In this document: positions 42,102 to 52,422 of the stretch, one piece after another
How the letters are laid out: every line of letters starts with the position of its first letter
How positions within the stretch are numbered: the first letter of the stretch is position 1
The notes under the pieces: model-generated
Database searches by the model: none
Seen by the model: only the letters and a program-made list of their open reading frames with translations
Told to the model about the DNA's origin: nothing
Position numbers and translations under genes: made by a program
Origin: Tritrichomonas musculus
Lineage: Eukaryota > Parabasalia > Tritrichomonadida > Tritrichomonadidae
Reading direction: 5' to 3'
Length of the DNA stretch: 64,000 nt
NCBI GenBank assembly: GCA_039105265.1
Contig: JAPFFF010000006.1
Span: forward strand, 5,580,001 to 5,644,000

Positions 42102-43280
42102 TTAAAACACTATTTGAATGATTAATATTTTAATTTTAGCATTTATGTCAATGGTTCCTTCTGTCAAATAAAGTTTCACAAGTGTGTAATAATCAAATTC
42201 ACATAAATAAAAAAACATATTTTTGTATTTCATGTTTGCTGGGAAAAAACAATAATTGTAATATTTAACAGCATATCGATAAAGATTGTGATAACAGTTG
42301 TTTTCAATGTTACTTTGTAGATCTTCTTCTTTAATTAAATTATCAATGATGTAGTTCGAAATTTCGTTGTGATGACATTTAATCGATTCTTCAAGAATTC
42401 TTTCATATTGATTTCTTGGTGGTGAAACATGACTGTCTTCAAGATATTTAATCAGTTCTGCATTACAACTGTGAATAGCATAAATCCACATCGATGATGT
42501 CAGTTTAACTCCTTTCTTTTCAATGTATTTGATGATGTCATTCGAACCATAAAATGATGCATATTCAATCAGACTGATGTTTAATTTATCAGTCAAAAGT
42601 TGGTTTGTTTCAAAAATTGATCTTTTAATGCAAATTTCAAGTGACAAATTTCTTTGTTCTGTAAATCTGATAAATTCTTTGATTTCGTTATTTCGAATCA
42701 ATTCACATAAATAATCATCATTTGCTCCTTCTAGTCGTTTTTCATAGAAATTTTCTTCAACTTCTTTGTTCATCCGTTCAATAAATTTATCATCTTTTAA
42801 CGATTCATTCTTGCTGCCGTATTTTTCAATGTTTTCTTCTGTGAGAAACGGTTTGATTTCTGGTTGAAAATATTCACAATAGTTCTTTCGAACATATTCT
42901 GAACTAGTAATTATTGAAAAAATGTATTCATCAATTATCATCAGTTTTTCTTCAAGAAGAAATAGAAGGATTCTCTTGTTATCTTTGAAAATGTTGAATA
43001 TTTCTGAATTTGAAAAATATTTTTGGAGATCTTGTTTGAATTGTCTTAAAACTCGCTCAACTTTAGAAATAAAATTCTGAACACGATGATGATTGTTCAC
43101 AATGCTCATTATTAATTGTAATAATGCTTTAAATTCATCTTTTTCATTAATTATTTGTTGAGTCGAGACAAGATTAATGAAATTGTCATATTTGTCTTCT
43201 CCATCTGATTCTTCTTCAAGGAATTCCAGAAGGGAACTTTGAATACTTTTCATTTTGTCAACAAATGCTTCAGAACTCAT
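42102..43280 (-). CDS. DUF3447/ankyrin-family protein
   Basis: 392 residues from the ATG at 43280 (the open frame continues to a TTG at 43304, which I reject). The N-terminal 200 residues are helical and charged, as in the large trichomonad DUF3447 family (FINLVSTQQIINEKDEFKAL, KRILLFLLEEKLMIIDEYIF). Ankyrin-like helices follow (IEYASFYGSNDIIKYIEKKG, MWIYAIHSCNAELIKYLEDS, HNEISNYIIDNLI). It ends in GTIDINAKIKILIIQIVF where further ankyrin repeats would be expected, and those are found broken downstream at 41557-42101. The product is thus probably truncated. Such proteins are thought to mediate protein binding; no substrate can be named. Confidence 0.8.
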   Translation of the reverse strand: MSSEAFVDKMKSIQSSLLEFLEEESDGEDKYDNFINLVSTQQIINEKDEFKALLQLIMSIVNNHHRVQNFISKVERVLRQFKQDLQKYFSNSEIFNIFKDNKRILLFLLEEKLMIIDEYIFSIITSSEYVRKNYCEYFQPEIKPFLTEENIEKYGSKNESLKDDKFIERMNKEVEENFYEKRLEGANDDYLCELIRNNEIKEFIRFTEQRNLSLEICIKRSIFETNQLLTDKLNISLIEYASFYGSNDIIKYIEKKGVKLTSSMWIYAIHSCNAELIKYLEDSHVSPPRNQYERILEESIKCHHNEISNYIIDNLIKEEDLQSNIENNCYHNLYRYAVKYYNYCFFPANMKYKNMFFYLCEFDYYTLVKLYLTEGTIDINAKIKILIIQIVF

Positions 43281-43539
43281 TTTTACAAAATAAAATTTTG
43301 TCAAAATTAATGAAATGTGATATGAAATATTTCATAAAGTTTTTTTATCAGAAAAAAATAATTTGTAAACCATTCATTCATTTATAATTTTATATATTTC
43401 AATTTATCCATTACAAAAATATAAATTTTGTAAGCATTGATGAATCATAATCATAAATTACTTATATTAATCCTGTCCATCTGTTTTTTTTTTTTTTTTT
43501 TTTTTTGAAATTTCAGGATTTAAAAAAAAAAAAAACAGA

Positions 43540-43735
43540 AACTAGAAAAGTCCTATGCCTCCAAAATCCGTTTTAACGCATATCTGAAATCCCTTACCTT
43601 TTCTCCATCGGAAAAGGGTACTTTCGTTCGAAGGTACTCATACAGAAACCGTAAAAGAAGCGGTTGACTACTGGTACTACAGTAGTGTTTTTAATATGGT
43701 AACGGTATTAAAAGTGGTAACGCTTTTTTTTTAGA
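43540..43735 (+). ncRNA. Candidate structured RNA with RNase P/MRP-like boxes
   Basis: A patch of higher G+C without any ORF. On the plus strand it has GAAAAGTCC (43545-43553), like conserved region I of RNase P/MRP RNAs, and ACAGAA (43642-43647), like conserved region V. Between them are nested foldbacks, including CCTTTTC/GAAAAGG and GGTACTTTCGTTCGAAGGTACT. After them come hairpins AACCG/CGGTT (43647-43665) and ACTACTG/CAGTAGT (43667-43686), then T5 (43688-43692) and T9 (43724-43732) runs that could end pol III transcription. I could not fold it fully, and P1/P2 pairing is not shown. The identity is a guess; that it is a structured non-coding gene is more likely. Confidence 0.35.
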
Positions 43736-44579
43736 AAAAAAAAAAATTAAAAATACAAAATTTAATTTTTTTCAACATAAAACAGAGTTTATTTAAATTA
43801 AATTATATAATAATATTTACCATTATTTATATGATATTAATCACAAGGTTGTGTATCTATCTGTCTCAAATCACCAAAGTTTTTCGTCAACCAATTTAAA
43901 AAGTTAAAATCAAATTACTTCATTACCTTTTTAAAATTTTTGATATTTTCTTATATAATTAGTTTAGCATCTATTCATCATTCATAATTTATTCATCATT
44001 TAATTATAAATGATAAATACTTTCTTTTGAAAAATAAAAATTATTTTAAAAATGTAACCATTTTTATAAGTGTTTATAAATTCTTATGAGTGCTTTTGAT
44101 TATTTCCTTAAATCCTTTTTATATTTGATTGTATATGGCTCAAAATAAATTGAATTATAACCTAAATTATAAGATTGATCAATTTATCTTTATAATATAA
44201 ATATATAGTTTATTGCGCTGTATTATTAAAATAATAACATAAAAGTAATAATCTATACTAGAAGTTTCCTATTCTTATAATGATCTCAAAAACTGAAAAA
44301 TACATAGTTGTAAGCAAAAAAATTTCATAATTTTTCTCTTTCTCACCAAAAAGAATCAAAAGATGTAATATCGAATTTTAGTTCGATATTATATCAATTC
44401 AATGATTTTGATAATAAAAAACGATGAATTATCTAATGATTATAATATGATTATTTTTTCTTTAAAAATCGAATTTGAAAAAGTATCAATGAAATTTATT
44501 AATGAAATAAATATGTATAAAAAAAGTTAGTATAATAAAAATCGTAAAAAAAATTAATTTTTAGTAATAAAAATACAAT

Positions 44580-47500
44580 TTATTTTTTGTTTTTCGATGA
44601 AAACCTTTTTTCGTTGTAGAGGTTATCGTACAAAATGTTAGGTGCATATTCCTCCTCAATTTTTTTGAATTCAGACAAATCGGGCTTCATATTGAAGTAA
44701 ATGGGGAAAGTCCAATCGTGGTCACCGCACGTTCCTTGAGCAGCAGCATTCGTGCTCTTTGGCGTTGCCTGCGCGCTCCTGCTGATTGTGTTGGATGAGT
44801 AGAAGTCGCCTTCGTCGTTGAAGCTGATGATGTTCTTTGAAAAGAGTGAAAGCTTCGGCGTCGTGGGCGTCATTGGCTCCTCGTCGTTGTCAGACGACGT
44901 CTGGAGGATCTCGAGCTCGTCGTGATCGTTCCTCGATGTCTCTTCTTCACTCAGCTTCGTGAGCTTGTTCAGTGGAGTAGATGAAGACGAAGAAGAGAGA
45001 AGATTTGCTTCAGTTCCCTTCGACTCGAAGATCTTTGTAGGCGCCTTCTTTTCATCATGTGTTCCATCTTCTTCAATTTCTCTGTTGTTGTTTGTTGGAA
45101 TGGCGCCAGCTTGATAGCCGTTCTCTATGTCTCTTGATTTTGTTGGCTTGATCTTCTTTGCGTTTTCTAATTTTTCTTTTGATTTTTGTCGTGCATTTTC
45201 AATTTCTTCTGGAATTTCATTATCGACGTCTTTCGACTTTGTTGGTTTTATTTTCTTGGTTTTGTCATCAACTTCTTCCTTGGATTTTGTTGGCTTGATC
45301 TTCTTTGCGTTTTCTAATTTTTCCTTTGATTTTTGTTGTGCATTTTCAATTTCTTCTGGAATTTCATTATCGACGTCTTTCGACTTTGTTGGTTTTATTT
45401 TCTTGGTTTTGTCATCAACTTCTTCTTTGGATTTAGCTGGTTTGATTTTCTTTGCGTTTTGATCAATTTCGTCCTTTGAATGTGTAGGCTGATTTTGTTG
45501 CGTATTTTCAATTTCTTCTGGAATTTCATTATCAATGTCTTTCGACTTTGTTGGCTTGATTGTCGTGTTTTTGTTATCAATTTTATCTTTTGAATTTGCT
45601 GGCCGAATTTGCTTGTTATCTTCAATTCCTTCTGGGGTTTTATTATCAATGTCTCTTGACTTTGTTGGCTTGATCTTCTTTGCGTTTTCATCAATTTCGT
45701 CCTTTGAATTTGTAGGCTGACTTTGCTGGTTATCTTCAATTTCTTCAGGAATCTCATCTTCTATTTCCTTCGATTTTGTTGGCTCGATTTCCTTAATTAT
45801 GTCATCAGCTTCCTCCTTGGATCTTGCTGGCTTGTTTTGGTTGACTTCTTCCTGATCATCAAATCCGTCATTAATTTCATTTTCATGTTCTAAATTTCCT
45901 TCTTTTGAATCACTTTTCTCAATTTCTTTGGTGTTTTCAATTTCCTCCTTCTTGTTGTCGCTGCCAAATTGGTCAGATTCTTCTTCTTCGAATTGGATTT
46001 CATTTGAATTTCTTTCCTCAAGCATCTGTGCATCACCTTCTTTCTGATCGTCGCTGTCATATTCATTTGAATCATCATTATCATTTCTTATTGAATTGCT
46101 CCTTTTCAGTAGCTCCATGTTTTCGTTCTCGATGTAGTCTTCCTTGTCCTCAATTCTTTGTACATCATCGTTTTCAATTTCCCTTGATTTTCTGCTTTCG
46201 CGTTTCTTTGTAATTTTGCTTTTTGTTTTGGCTTTGTTCTTCTTCTGATTTCCATCTTTCTTTTCAATGCCACTTTTGTCTGGCTGATTTCCATTTTCAA
46301 TTTGTTTTGATTTAGTCTTAGAATTCGCAACTTTAGTAGGAGACTTCACTTTTTCTTTGTTTTTGGGACTGCCAATGACAACTTCAATTGGGTCGTTATT
46401 TTGTTGTTCGATTTCGATGACGAGGCTTTTATCTTTATCTTTATCGTTGTGTACTTCGCTGCTTTCGTATGTTTCAGAGAGTGTCACGCCTGTGTCCGCT
46501 TCTTCGCTATCGTATTCACTGTTGCCTGATTTCTCCTTATTCTGGCTGCTTTCGTTGCCGGCTGGCTGACTTCCAAATTTCTCGTTTGAGTCGAAGTTGT
46601 TCGACTTGTCTTCGCTGAATCCGTACTTCTCGATGTCAATGAGGAAGTTGTCCTCGAGCGAGTCCAGTTCGTTTGACTTTTCCTCATCACTTCCATCCCC
46701 TTTGCCGGCCTTCGTTGCAGCATTTGACTTACCATTAGCAAAGTACTCGTCATCAAGATCAAACTTGTAATTATCGTCATCATCATCATCCGAATTTTTA
46801 GAATTTGTTTGTTTCTGGTTGCCTTTTTGACTAGGTGAATTTTTGGCGTCTTTCGGGCTGCCTTTTGGACTTGATGTCTTTTTTGGACTCTTTTGAATTG
46901 TCTGCTTATTGTTGTCCTTTGGAACTGAGTGATTCTGTTTGGGTACAAATTTATCACTCTCACCAAGTTTTGCTTCTTTGTTGACCAGGTGTGGATCAGA
47001 GTCGAAGTTGTTTGAAGCTTCCTCGAATTTGTAATTACCATATGCAAACACGTTTGAGTCGAAGTTGTTTGAATCTTCCTCGAATTTGAGATTTCCGAGT
47101 GCAAACACGCTTGAGTCGAGGCTGTTGTCCATGTCAATGTTCTCAACTTCCTTTTCCTTCTTCTCTGGCTCTTTGTTTCCTTCTGGGAAGAATTGCATTT
47201 CTCCTTCTTCTTCCTCCTCTTCAAATTCAGGATCGACTTCTTTCTGAACAACTTTTACTGGCTCCTTTTTGTCCTTTTTGTTTTTGACACTTTTCACTTC
47301 CGACGACTCTTCTGTTCTGAATATTTCAGATGAAAAGTTGTACTTCTTGTTCTTAAATATTGGAGACGCCTCAAAGACGACTCCGTCAATTGAATCCGTC
47401 TCAGAAAGGGAGTCGTAATTGTCAACTTCAGTGGCCGTCACCTTCGACGAGTTTGGAGACTTGATCGGAGACTGGTCGTACACCTCCTCGCTATCGAAGT

Positions 47501-50015
47501 CTGGGAAAGGGCAATTTTTAGGCAAATTTTTAGGCAGATTATTACTTCGCCGCGAATACTGGTCAACGTTGTTGTAGCTGATCGATGAAAAGGAGTTATC
47601 GTCCAGGTCAATTTTGACCTCATTGTTTTCTTCTTCAGGTGTTTCTTTGGGAGAAAGATCAGTCGTTCTGTCAACGATGGTGGGTTTTGGTTTGTTGGGA
47701 TTTGACCTTTGATTTGGCCCTTCTTTATCGTTTGGGTCACTGTACCCGTATTCATCAACTGACTCGAAAGGATGCTCGCTTTCCGGCACACTTTCTAAAC
47801 GGTTTTTGTCGGTTGATGTGCTTTGATCGTCTTCGTCATCTTCATCATCGTTGGTTCTCTTTCTATTCAATTTTGAATTGACTTTTGTGAGTGAACCGTT
47901 AGAGTTGTTTGAATTGTAAATTGGTCGGCCGGTTTGAAACATTATTTGTGGCTTCTTCTTCTCAGACTTTGCCTGCAGAGAACTGCTCGAATTCAGCAAT
48001 TTATCGAAGTTTGGCTTGTCTGAAATTTTGTCTGGAATGCTGACCAATTCTAGCTTCAATTTCTGTATCGTCTTGTCGGTTACATACGACGGGAAGGATG
48101 GCTTCTTGTAGTACTTGTAATAGAGCCTCTTCTTGTTCAGGAGTGGCTCGTTGGCCTGCGGAATGGCAAACTTCTGGTCGTCAGAGAATGGAGGATCACG
48201 ATAGCTGATTCTATAAGCATTTTTGAGTGCCTCTTGATCGTCTTTGCTTATCAAATTTCTGAACCCTTTCAAATCTTCAGTTGGGAAGCTCACTTTTAGC
48301 TTCTTCTGTGAAAGCTTCATCATCACGTCGAGGAAGGCGCTGTGGTCGGTGAGTCCAAGGCATTCAAAATTGATGATTTTCAATGTTGGTGTGGATTCAA
48401 TGAGGCTCTCAAAAAGTGGAAGAGAATCATCTCCGCCATACGAATAAGGGACGTTCAATGTGTGAATGCTTTTGTGGCCTGTGCAGCTTTCAATGACCTT
48501 CGCAACATCATGGCCAATGTGCTTCTCCTTGGAACCAGCAGCACTGAGGATTCGTAAGTCAGGCAAGTCCTTCACAAGAGACGAGAAGTCATCGACAAGG
48601 TCAGCGCTATTTTCTGTAAAGCAAAGGTCAAAATCAATTCGCCTTAAATGATCGTTTCTTCTCAAAAACTGGAAAAGTTTTGTGTTGATTGGGTTGTTGC
48701 ACCAAGAAAAACCGATCAAACCGTTATATTGTGAGTCTTTGAAAAAGTCGAACACTTCACTCCACTCTTCTTTAGATGCCTTGCCGTTTGACAACGATAG
48801 AGAGAAGTTATTCTGGTATCTGTCAAAAATAACCGATAAAAATTGAGATGTAAAATGGTCGGACCAATTAATATCATCTAGAATCAACTTTTTCAATGAT
48901 TTGACTTCCATTAAATTTTCCACTTTTTCAAGGGAAGACGATACTGTGTTATTTCCACTCAAATTTAAGATTGTCAGTTTTTCCATCTTACTTTGAGAGG
49001 CGACCGTTAAGGTCTCAATTATGTCAAGATGGCAGTAAGCAAGCGAAACGAAAGGTACGTTTCGAATTTTTGGGAAAAGTTTCTTTAAATCAAGACCGGT
49101 TGTTCTATCTAGGTTGAGAATCCACAATAAACCGTTAATTTGGTGTGAGAGAAAAGATGAGTAGAAAAACGAACTCGAACTTTGATGGAAAGCACGATGA
49201 AATTCAATTGAATTTATTGGACCGCCAGTAATCGCTTTTGCTATTGCTGTAAGATCATTTCTATTGAAGTTTGAAAGTGAGAATGATAAACTATTTAATT
49301 TGGATTGCTTTTGATTTTGTTTGAGCCTTTCAAGAAATGTAAATAATATCGCTCCGATTGATCCATTAATTTCGATTTTATGAGCATATCGGAGTTCTAA
49401 TGGGAAGTTCGAAATGAGTTTCATGTAATCAACGCCGATAATTGGAATTTCAATCGTTTTTAAGGTTTTTATAAATGGTAATACATCCAAATATACTGGA
49501 AGGAAAAAGCCAACTTCTGAGGCATTTGAAATTCGAAATAAAGGATTTCCATATTTGGATAATGATGAAATAACTTTCTTGCATTCGCCTGAAGATAAAT
49601 TTTCCGCATTTTGCATTAAGTATCGTGAGTCTACTGATTCTGTTCCTACGCCAACTAATGGGGTATTAATTATTGAAAAATCTATACGAGCTAATTCCGT
49701 TGGTAGTAAAACACGTTGAAAAACTTCGCAAAGATCAGAAGCAAGATTTAATATATTTCGTGATTGAATAATGTATCCTTTTTCTTCAAAGTTTATATAA
49801 AGTTTGTTTGTGTTGTATTCAAAGCGAGAAATCGTTTTCCAAAAATAGGAATCTAGTTTTTCATATTGACATAAAATAAACTGAGAATTTGTAATGACAA
49901 GTATATAATTGTCCCATTCTTTGTTATTTGATGAAATTTCTACTTTGTAGCTCTTCAAAACTTGAAGATTTAATTGGCTGACGAGATCTTCAGCACTCTT
50001 AACGTCACCATCCAT
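44580..50015 (-). CDS. CARMIL-like leucine-rich repeat protein with long acidic tail
   Basis: 1811 residues, the largest gene here. Residues 1-120 look like the non-canonical PH domain of CARMIL (KSYKVEISSNNKEWDNYILV, IIQSRNILNLASDLCEVFQ). About 150-600 are irregular 28-30-residue LRRs of the CARMIL/RNase-inhibitor type (KLTILNLSGNNTVSSSLEKV). The rest is disordered and very acidic (long D/E runs, DDDDDDN). It includes eight imperfect copies of KPTKSK...DNEIPEEIEN (about 1420-1640) and a conserved-looking end, DWTFPIYFNMKPDLSEFKKI. CARMILs bind capping protein and control actin at the membrane. No capping-protein interaction motif was identified by eye, so the role is inferred. The DNA is less AT-rich than its neighbours. 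The stop lies in TAAA, and the ATG follows TTCAAA. Confidence 0.75.
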   Translation of the reverse strand: MDGDVKSAEDLVSQLNLQVLKSYKVEISSNNKEWDNYILVITNSQFILCQYEKLDSYFWKTISRFEYNTNKLYINFEEKGYIIQSRNILNLASDLCEVFQRVLLPTELARIDFSIINTPLVGVGTESVDSRYLMQNAENLSSGECKKVISSLSKYGNPLFRISNASEVGFFLPVYLDVLPFIKTLKTIEIPIIGVDYMKLISNFPLELRYAHKIEINGSIGAILFTFLERLKQNQKQSKLNSLSFSLSNFNRNDLTAIAKAITGGPINSIEFHRAFHQSSSSFFYSSFLSHQINGLLWILNLDRTTGLDLKKLFPKIRNVPFVSLAYCHLDIIETLTVASQSKMEKLTILNLSGNNTVSSSLEKVENLMEVKSLKKLILDDINWSDHFTSQFLSVIFDRYQNNFSLSLSNGKASKEEWSEVFDFFKDSQYNGLIGFSWCNNPINTKLFQFLRRNDHLRRIDFDLCFTENSADLVDDFSSLVKDLPDLRILSAAGSKEKHIGHDVAKVIESCTGHKSIHTLNVPYSYGGDDSLPLFESLIESTPTLKIINFECLGLTDHSAFLDVMMKLSQKKLKVSFPTEDLKGFRNLISKDDQEALKNAYRISYRDPPFSDDQKFAIPQANEPLLNKKRLYYKYYKKPSFPSYVTDKTIQKLKLELVSIPDKISDKPNFDKLLNSSSSLQAKSEKKKPQIMFQTGRPIYNSNNSNGSLTKVNSKLNRKRTNDDEDDEDDQSTSTDKNRLESVPESEHPFESVDEYGYSDPNDKEGPNQRSNPNKPKPTIVDRTTDLSPKETPEEENNEVKIDLDDNSFSSISYNNVDQYSRRSNNLPKNLPKNCPFPDFDSEEVYDQSPIKSPNSSKVTATEVDNYDSLSETDSIDGVVFEASPIFKNKKYNFSSEIFRTEESSEVKSVKNKKDKKEPVKVVQKEVDPEFEEEEEEGEMQFFPEGNKEPEKKEKEVENIDMDNSLDSSVFALGNLKFEEDSNNFDSNVFAYGNYKFEEASNNFDSDPHLVNKEAKLGESDKFVPKQNHSVPKDNNKQTIQKSPKKTSSPKGSPKDAKNSPSQKGNQKQTNSKNSDDDDDDNYKFDLDDEYFANGKSNAATKAGKGDGSDEEKSNELDSLEDNFLIDIEKYGFSEDKSNNFDSNEKFGSQPAGNESSQNKEKSGNSEYDSEEADTGVTLSETYESSEVHNDKDKDKSLVIEIEQQNNDPIEVVIGSPKNKEKVKSPTKVANSKTKSKQIENGNQPDKSGIEKKDGNQKKNKAKTKSKITKKRESRKSREIENDDVQRIEDKEDYIENENMELLKRSNSIRNDNDDSNEYDSDDQKEGDAQMLEERNSNEIQFEEEESDQFGSDNKKEEIENTKEIEKSDSKEGNLEHENEINDGFDDQEEVNQNKPARSKEEADDIIKEIEPTKSKEIEDEIPEEIEDNQQSQPTNSKDEIDENAKKIKPTKSRDIDNKTPEGIEDNKQIRPANSKDKIDNKNTTIKPTKSKDIDNEIPEEIENTQQNQPTHSKDEIDQNAKKIKPAKSKEEVDDKTKKIKPTKSKDVDNEIPEEIENAQQKSKEKLENAKKIKPTKSKEEVDDKTKKIKPTKSKDVDNEIPEEIENARQKSKEKLENAKKIKPTKSRDIENGYQAGAIPTNNNREIEEDGTHDEKKAPTKIFESKGTEANLLSSSSSSTPLNKLTKLSEEETSRNDHDELEILQTSSDNDEEPMTPTTPKLSLFSKNIISFNDEGDFYSSNTISRSAQATPKSTNAAAQGTCGDHDWTFPIYFNMKPDLSEFKKIEEEYAPNILYDNLYNEKRFSSKNKK
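45121..45780 (-). repeat. Coding repeat (KPTKSK units) in the CARMIL-like gene
   Basis: Direct repeats at DNA level, best seen as GGCTTGATCTTCTTTGCGTT at about 45144, 45293 and 45666 (plus-strand reading). Two units of about 150 bp (45141-45290 and 45291-45440) are almost identical, showing recent duplication. The frame is kept, since the units are multiples of 3. Confidence 0.8.
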
Positions 50016-50659
50016 TTTGAATTATTGAAATTTTGAAAGTATATTCAAATAAATAAAATATTTTTATAATAATAAATAAAGATTTTTTCAATTTAATATT
50101 TTTATATATGTTTAAAAAGAATTTTTAATAAACAAATAAATTATTATTTTTATGAAATATCGAGAATATATTAAAATAATTTCTGTTTTAAATGAAAAAA
50201 AAAGATTTTTTTGAAAATTTTATAACGGTCATCAACGAGTTTTTTAAAATAGAATTATGAAAGTTATCATGCATTTTATCCTTCAATATTTGAATTTCTG
50301 TAATTTAATATGGAGATATGTTTAAGATTTTATTGTATCTCAAATAAACATTATAATAAACAATTCAGTGAATATTTTAATTAATTCAATTTCTCTTTTT
50401 TCGATTTTCTCTTAAAATAACAAATAATAGCTTTCATATGTATCCTTATTGTTAATAAAGTTAATGAATTTTTTCATAAATCTAAAAGATATTTCAAAAT
50501 AATTTATATTATATAACGTATGACCATTTATTGATAGAATTTAATAAAATATATGATTTCAATTATCTTATTAAATAAAATATCAAAAATGAAACAAATA
50601 ATAAATATGTTTGGAAAAAATTTATTATGCACAAGATCTAACACAATGAAATAAAAATT

Positions 50660-52372
50660 TCATCCTGAACTGATTGAATATTGTATTTTTCCGAAAAATT
50701 CAATATTTGCTACCCTAAAGTTATGGTAGTTCATAGTATTAGTTCCAGTTTGTGTGAACATAATTTCTCTATAAAATGGCGTATGATGAGGAAGCTGTGC
50801 CGTATAAATGGCTCCATAAGAAGATAAAACCGTTGTATTTGTCATTTCATGAATTAAAGTCCAATTTGTGCCGTTATTTGATCCGGTAACCTTCCAACTT
50901 TTCGTGTGTCCGTTGCCATTAATTGAATGTGTTTTCATCGTATAGCCATTTAAAGAAACGAGGCAAGTTTGGAAAGTGAATTTAATCCACTGATTAGGAA
51001 CATCACGTGTCGCAAAGTAGTCATTTGAGCCATAATCTAAAATGTGTGATACTGTAGAAACTTGAGTAGAAGAAGCTTCAAGTCTGACAATTCCTGCATT
51101 ATGTGGATTCATTTTCACAGTTCTTGTTAGATATGCAAATATACCATCAAATGGATCACCATGAATGTCACATGTGATGTAAGGTGGTGAATCAATGACA
51201 CGGCAGTAGTCTGGCAAGAAATTAGCAATACGATTTAGATCAATATTTTCGGTTTGAAGAACAACTCGAAATTCAGGTATATCAAGAGTTTTGTATTGAA
51301 TTAAACTTGCTAATGGTGTTTGGTTCTCGGTATCTTTTGGTATTTGTAAAAGAAGTTGGCACGGATCAATTTTGATTGAAGTCTGAAATGGTGATTCAAA
51401 GCATTGAGTAATAACAGTTATCGGAAGAAGTCGGAGTCTTTGCATCTGTGTTAGTTTTGCCAAATTCTTGTTTATGAAATTGCTAAGAGAAGATATATTA
51501 TTAAGGTATTGCATTTCGTTAGCCATTATGATAATATTATTCATGGTTATGAATTTAGAAATATTTAAATCAGATAGTGGTCTGATTTCTAGGAAGTTTC
51601 CAACCCTATATAAAAATGTAACATTTGTTTCATTAACTTCAATTTCAGCCCCATCAATATACCGTTGGATCTCACTGAAATCCCCATCAATATCTAAGAT
51701 CCTTATTTTGTTCTCTTTAAATTTTCGTTTGCAAATATCTTTAACATTTTTTTCATGGCATATGTATTGATTGCTATTATGAATAAATACAAAATCGGTA
51801 GGTAAGATAACAGTTGGAAGTAGTGGGCGAGGATTATATGAGAGTTCTGGTATTTTTAATTTTTTTTCAACTTGATCGTCAGAAGGAAAGAGATAAAATG
51901 TAGTTCCGCGTTGCTTTTCGCATCGTAAAAAGGCAGAATCACGGTCTCTAACTTGTTTAAATTCAACAATTGCGCATTGGGTTTGTCCTGAAGATGATAA
52001 AATTAAATAGACTTCTTTGGGGCGGAATTGGACAAATTGTGATTTTATATCATACTCCGTAACGTTTTTATTGAGATTAACAACTATTAAGGCTCTTAAA
52101 TAATATAATGATTCTGAAATAAAGTCTCCTTCGAATGAAAAATTCTTATATTGAATTTTTTGTTTTTTGGTAACAAATGTTTGATTCATATTGAAGCTAG
52201 AAAAAAGAAAGTAAGCGCTTCTCAAAAAATATATTTCGTTTTTGTATTGCACATTAATTAATTCTAATTTGCTAACAGATCCAATAACTTCAATTGCTGC
52301 TTTAAGTTTTGTAGATGATGTATCGTCAGGTAAATCCCGGAGAAAAATTGTAAGATTCTTATCAAGATTCAT
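50660..52372 (-). CDS. RRM-like, BTB-like and F5/8 type C (discoidin) domain protein
   Basis: 570 residues. N-terminus: two RRM-like segments, LTIFLRDLPDDTSSTKLKAA (about 7-80) and LRALIVVNLNKNVTEYDIKS, followed by TQCAIVEFKQVRDRDSAFLR (about 92-155). Middle (about 185-330): DFVFIHNSNQYICHEKNVKD...LDIDGDFSEIQRYIDGAEIEV, which reads like the BTB-type domain common in trichomonad proteins. C-terminus (about 425-565): an F5/8 type C beta-sandwich with NQWIKFTFQTCLVSLNGYTM, KSWKVTGSNNGTNWTLIHEM and FRVANIEFFG. No signal peptide. BTB+F5/8C proteins are frequent in this group; the RRM pair in front is unusual. The role may be in RNA or protein recognition; not known. Its ATG is 50 bases from the start of the divergent gene at 52423. 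Confidence 0.75.
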   Translation of the reverse strand: MNLDKNLTIFLRDLPDDTSSTKLKAAIEVIGSVSKLELINVQYKNEIYFLRSAYFLFSSFNMNQTFVTKKQKIQYKNFSFEGDFISESLYYLRALIVVNLNKNVTEYDIKSQFVQFRPKEVYLILSSSGQTQCAIVEFKQVRDRDSAFLRCEKQRGTTFYLFPSDDQVEKKLKIPELSYNPRPLLPTVILPTDFVFIHNSNQYICHEKNVKDICKRKFKENKIRILDIDGDFSEIQRYIDGAEIEVNETNVTFLYRVGNFLEIRPLSDLNISKFITMNNIIIMANEMQYLNNISSLSNFINKNLAKLTQMQRLRLLPITVITQCFESPFQTSIKIDPCQLLLQIPKDTENQTPLASLIQYKTLDIPEFRVVLQTENIDLNRIANFLPDYCRVIDSPPYITCDIHGDPFDGIFAYLTRTVKMNPHNAGIVRLEASSTQVSTVSHILDYGSNDYFATRDVPNQWIKFTFQTCLVSLNGYTMKTHSINGNGHTKSWKVTGSNNGTNWTLIHEMTNTTVLSSYGAIYTAQLPHHTPFYREIMFTQTGTNTMNYHNFRVANIEFFGKIQYSISSG

Positions 52373-52422
52373 TTATAAATTTGAATGAAAATTTTAAATT
52401 TTATTTTAGCCGAGGAAATTCA

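Noticed and set aside
45127-48651. Plus-strand ORFs opposite the CARMIL-like gene
   Set aside because: Shadows of a long, repeat-containing, less AT-rich gene on the minus strand.
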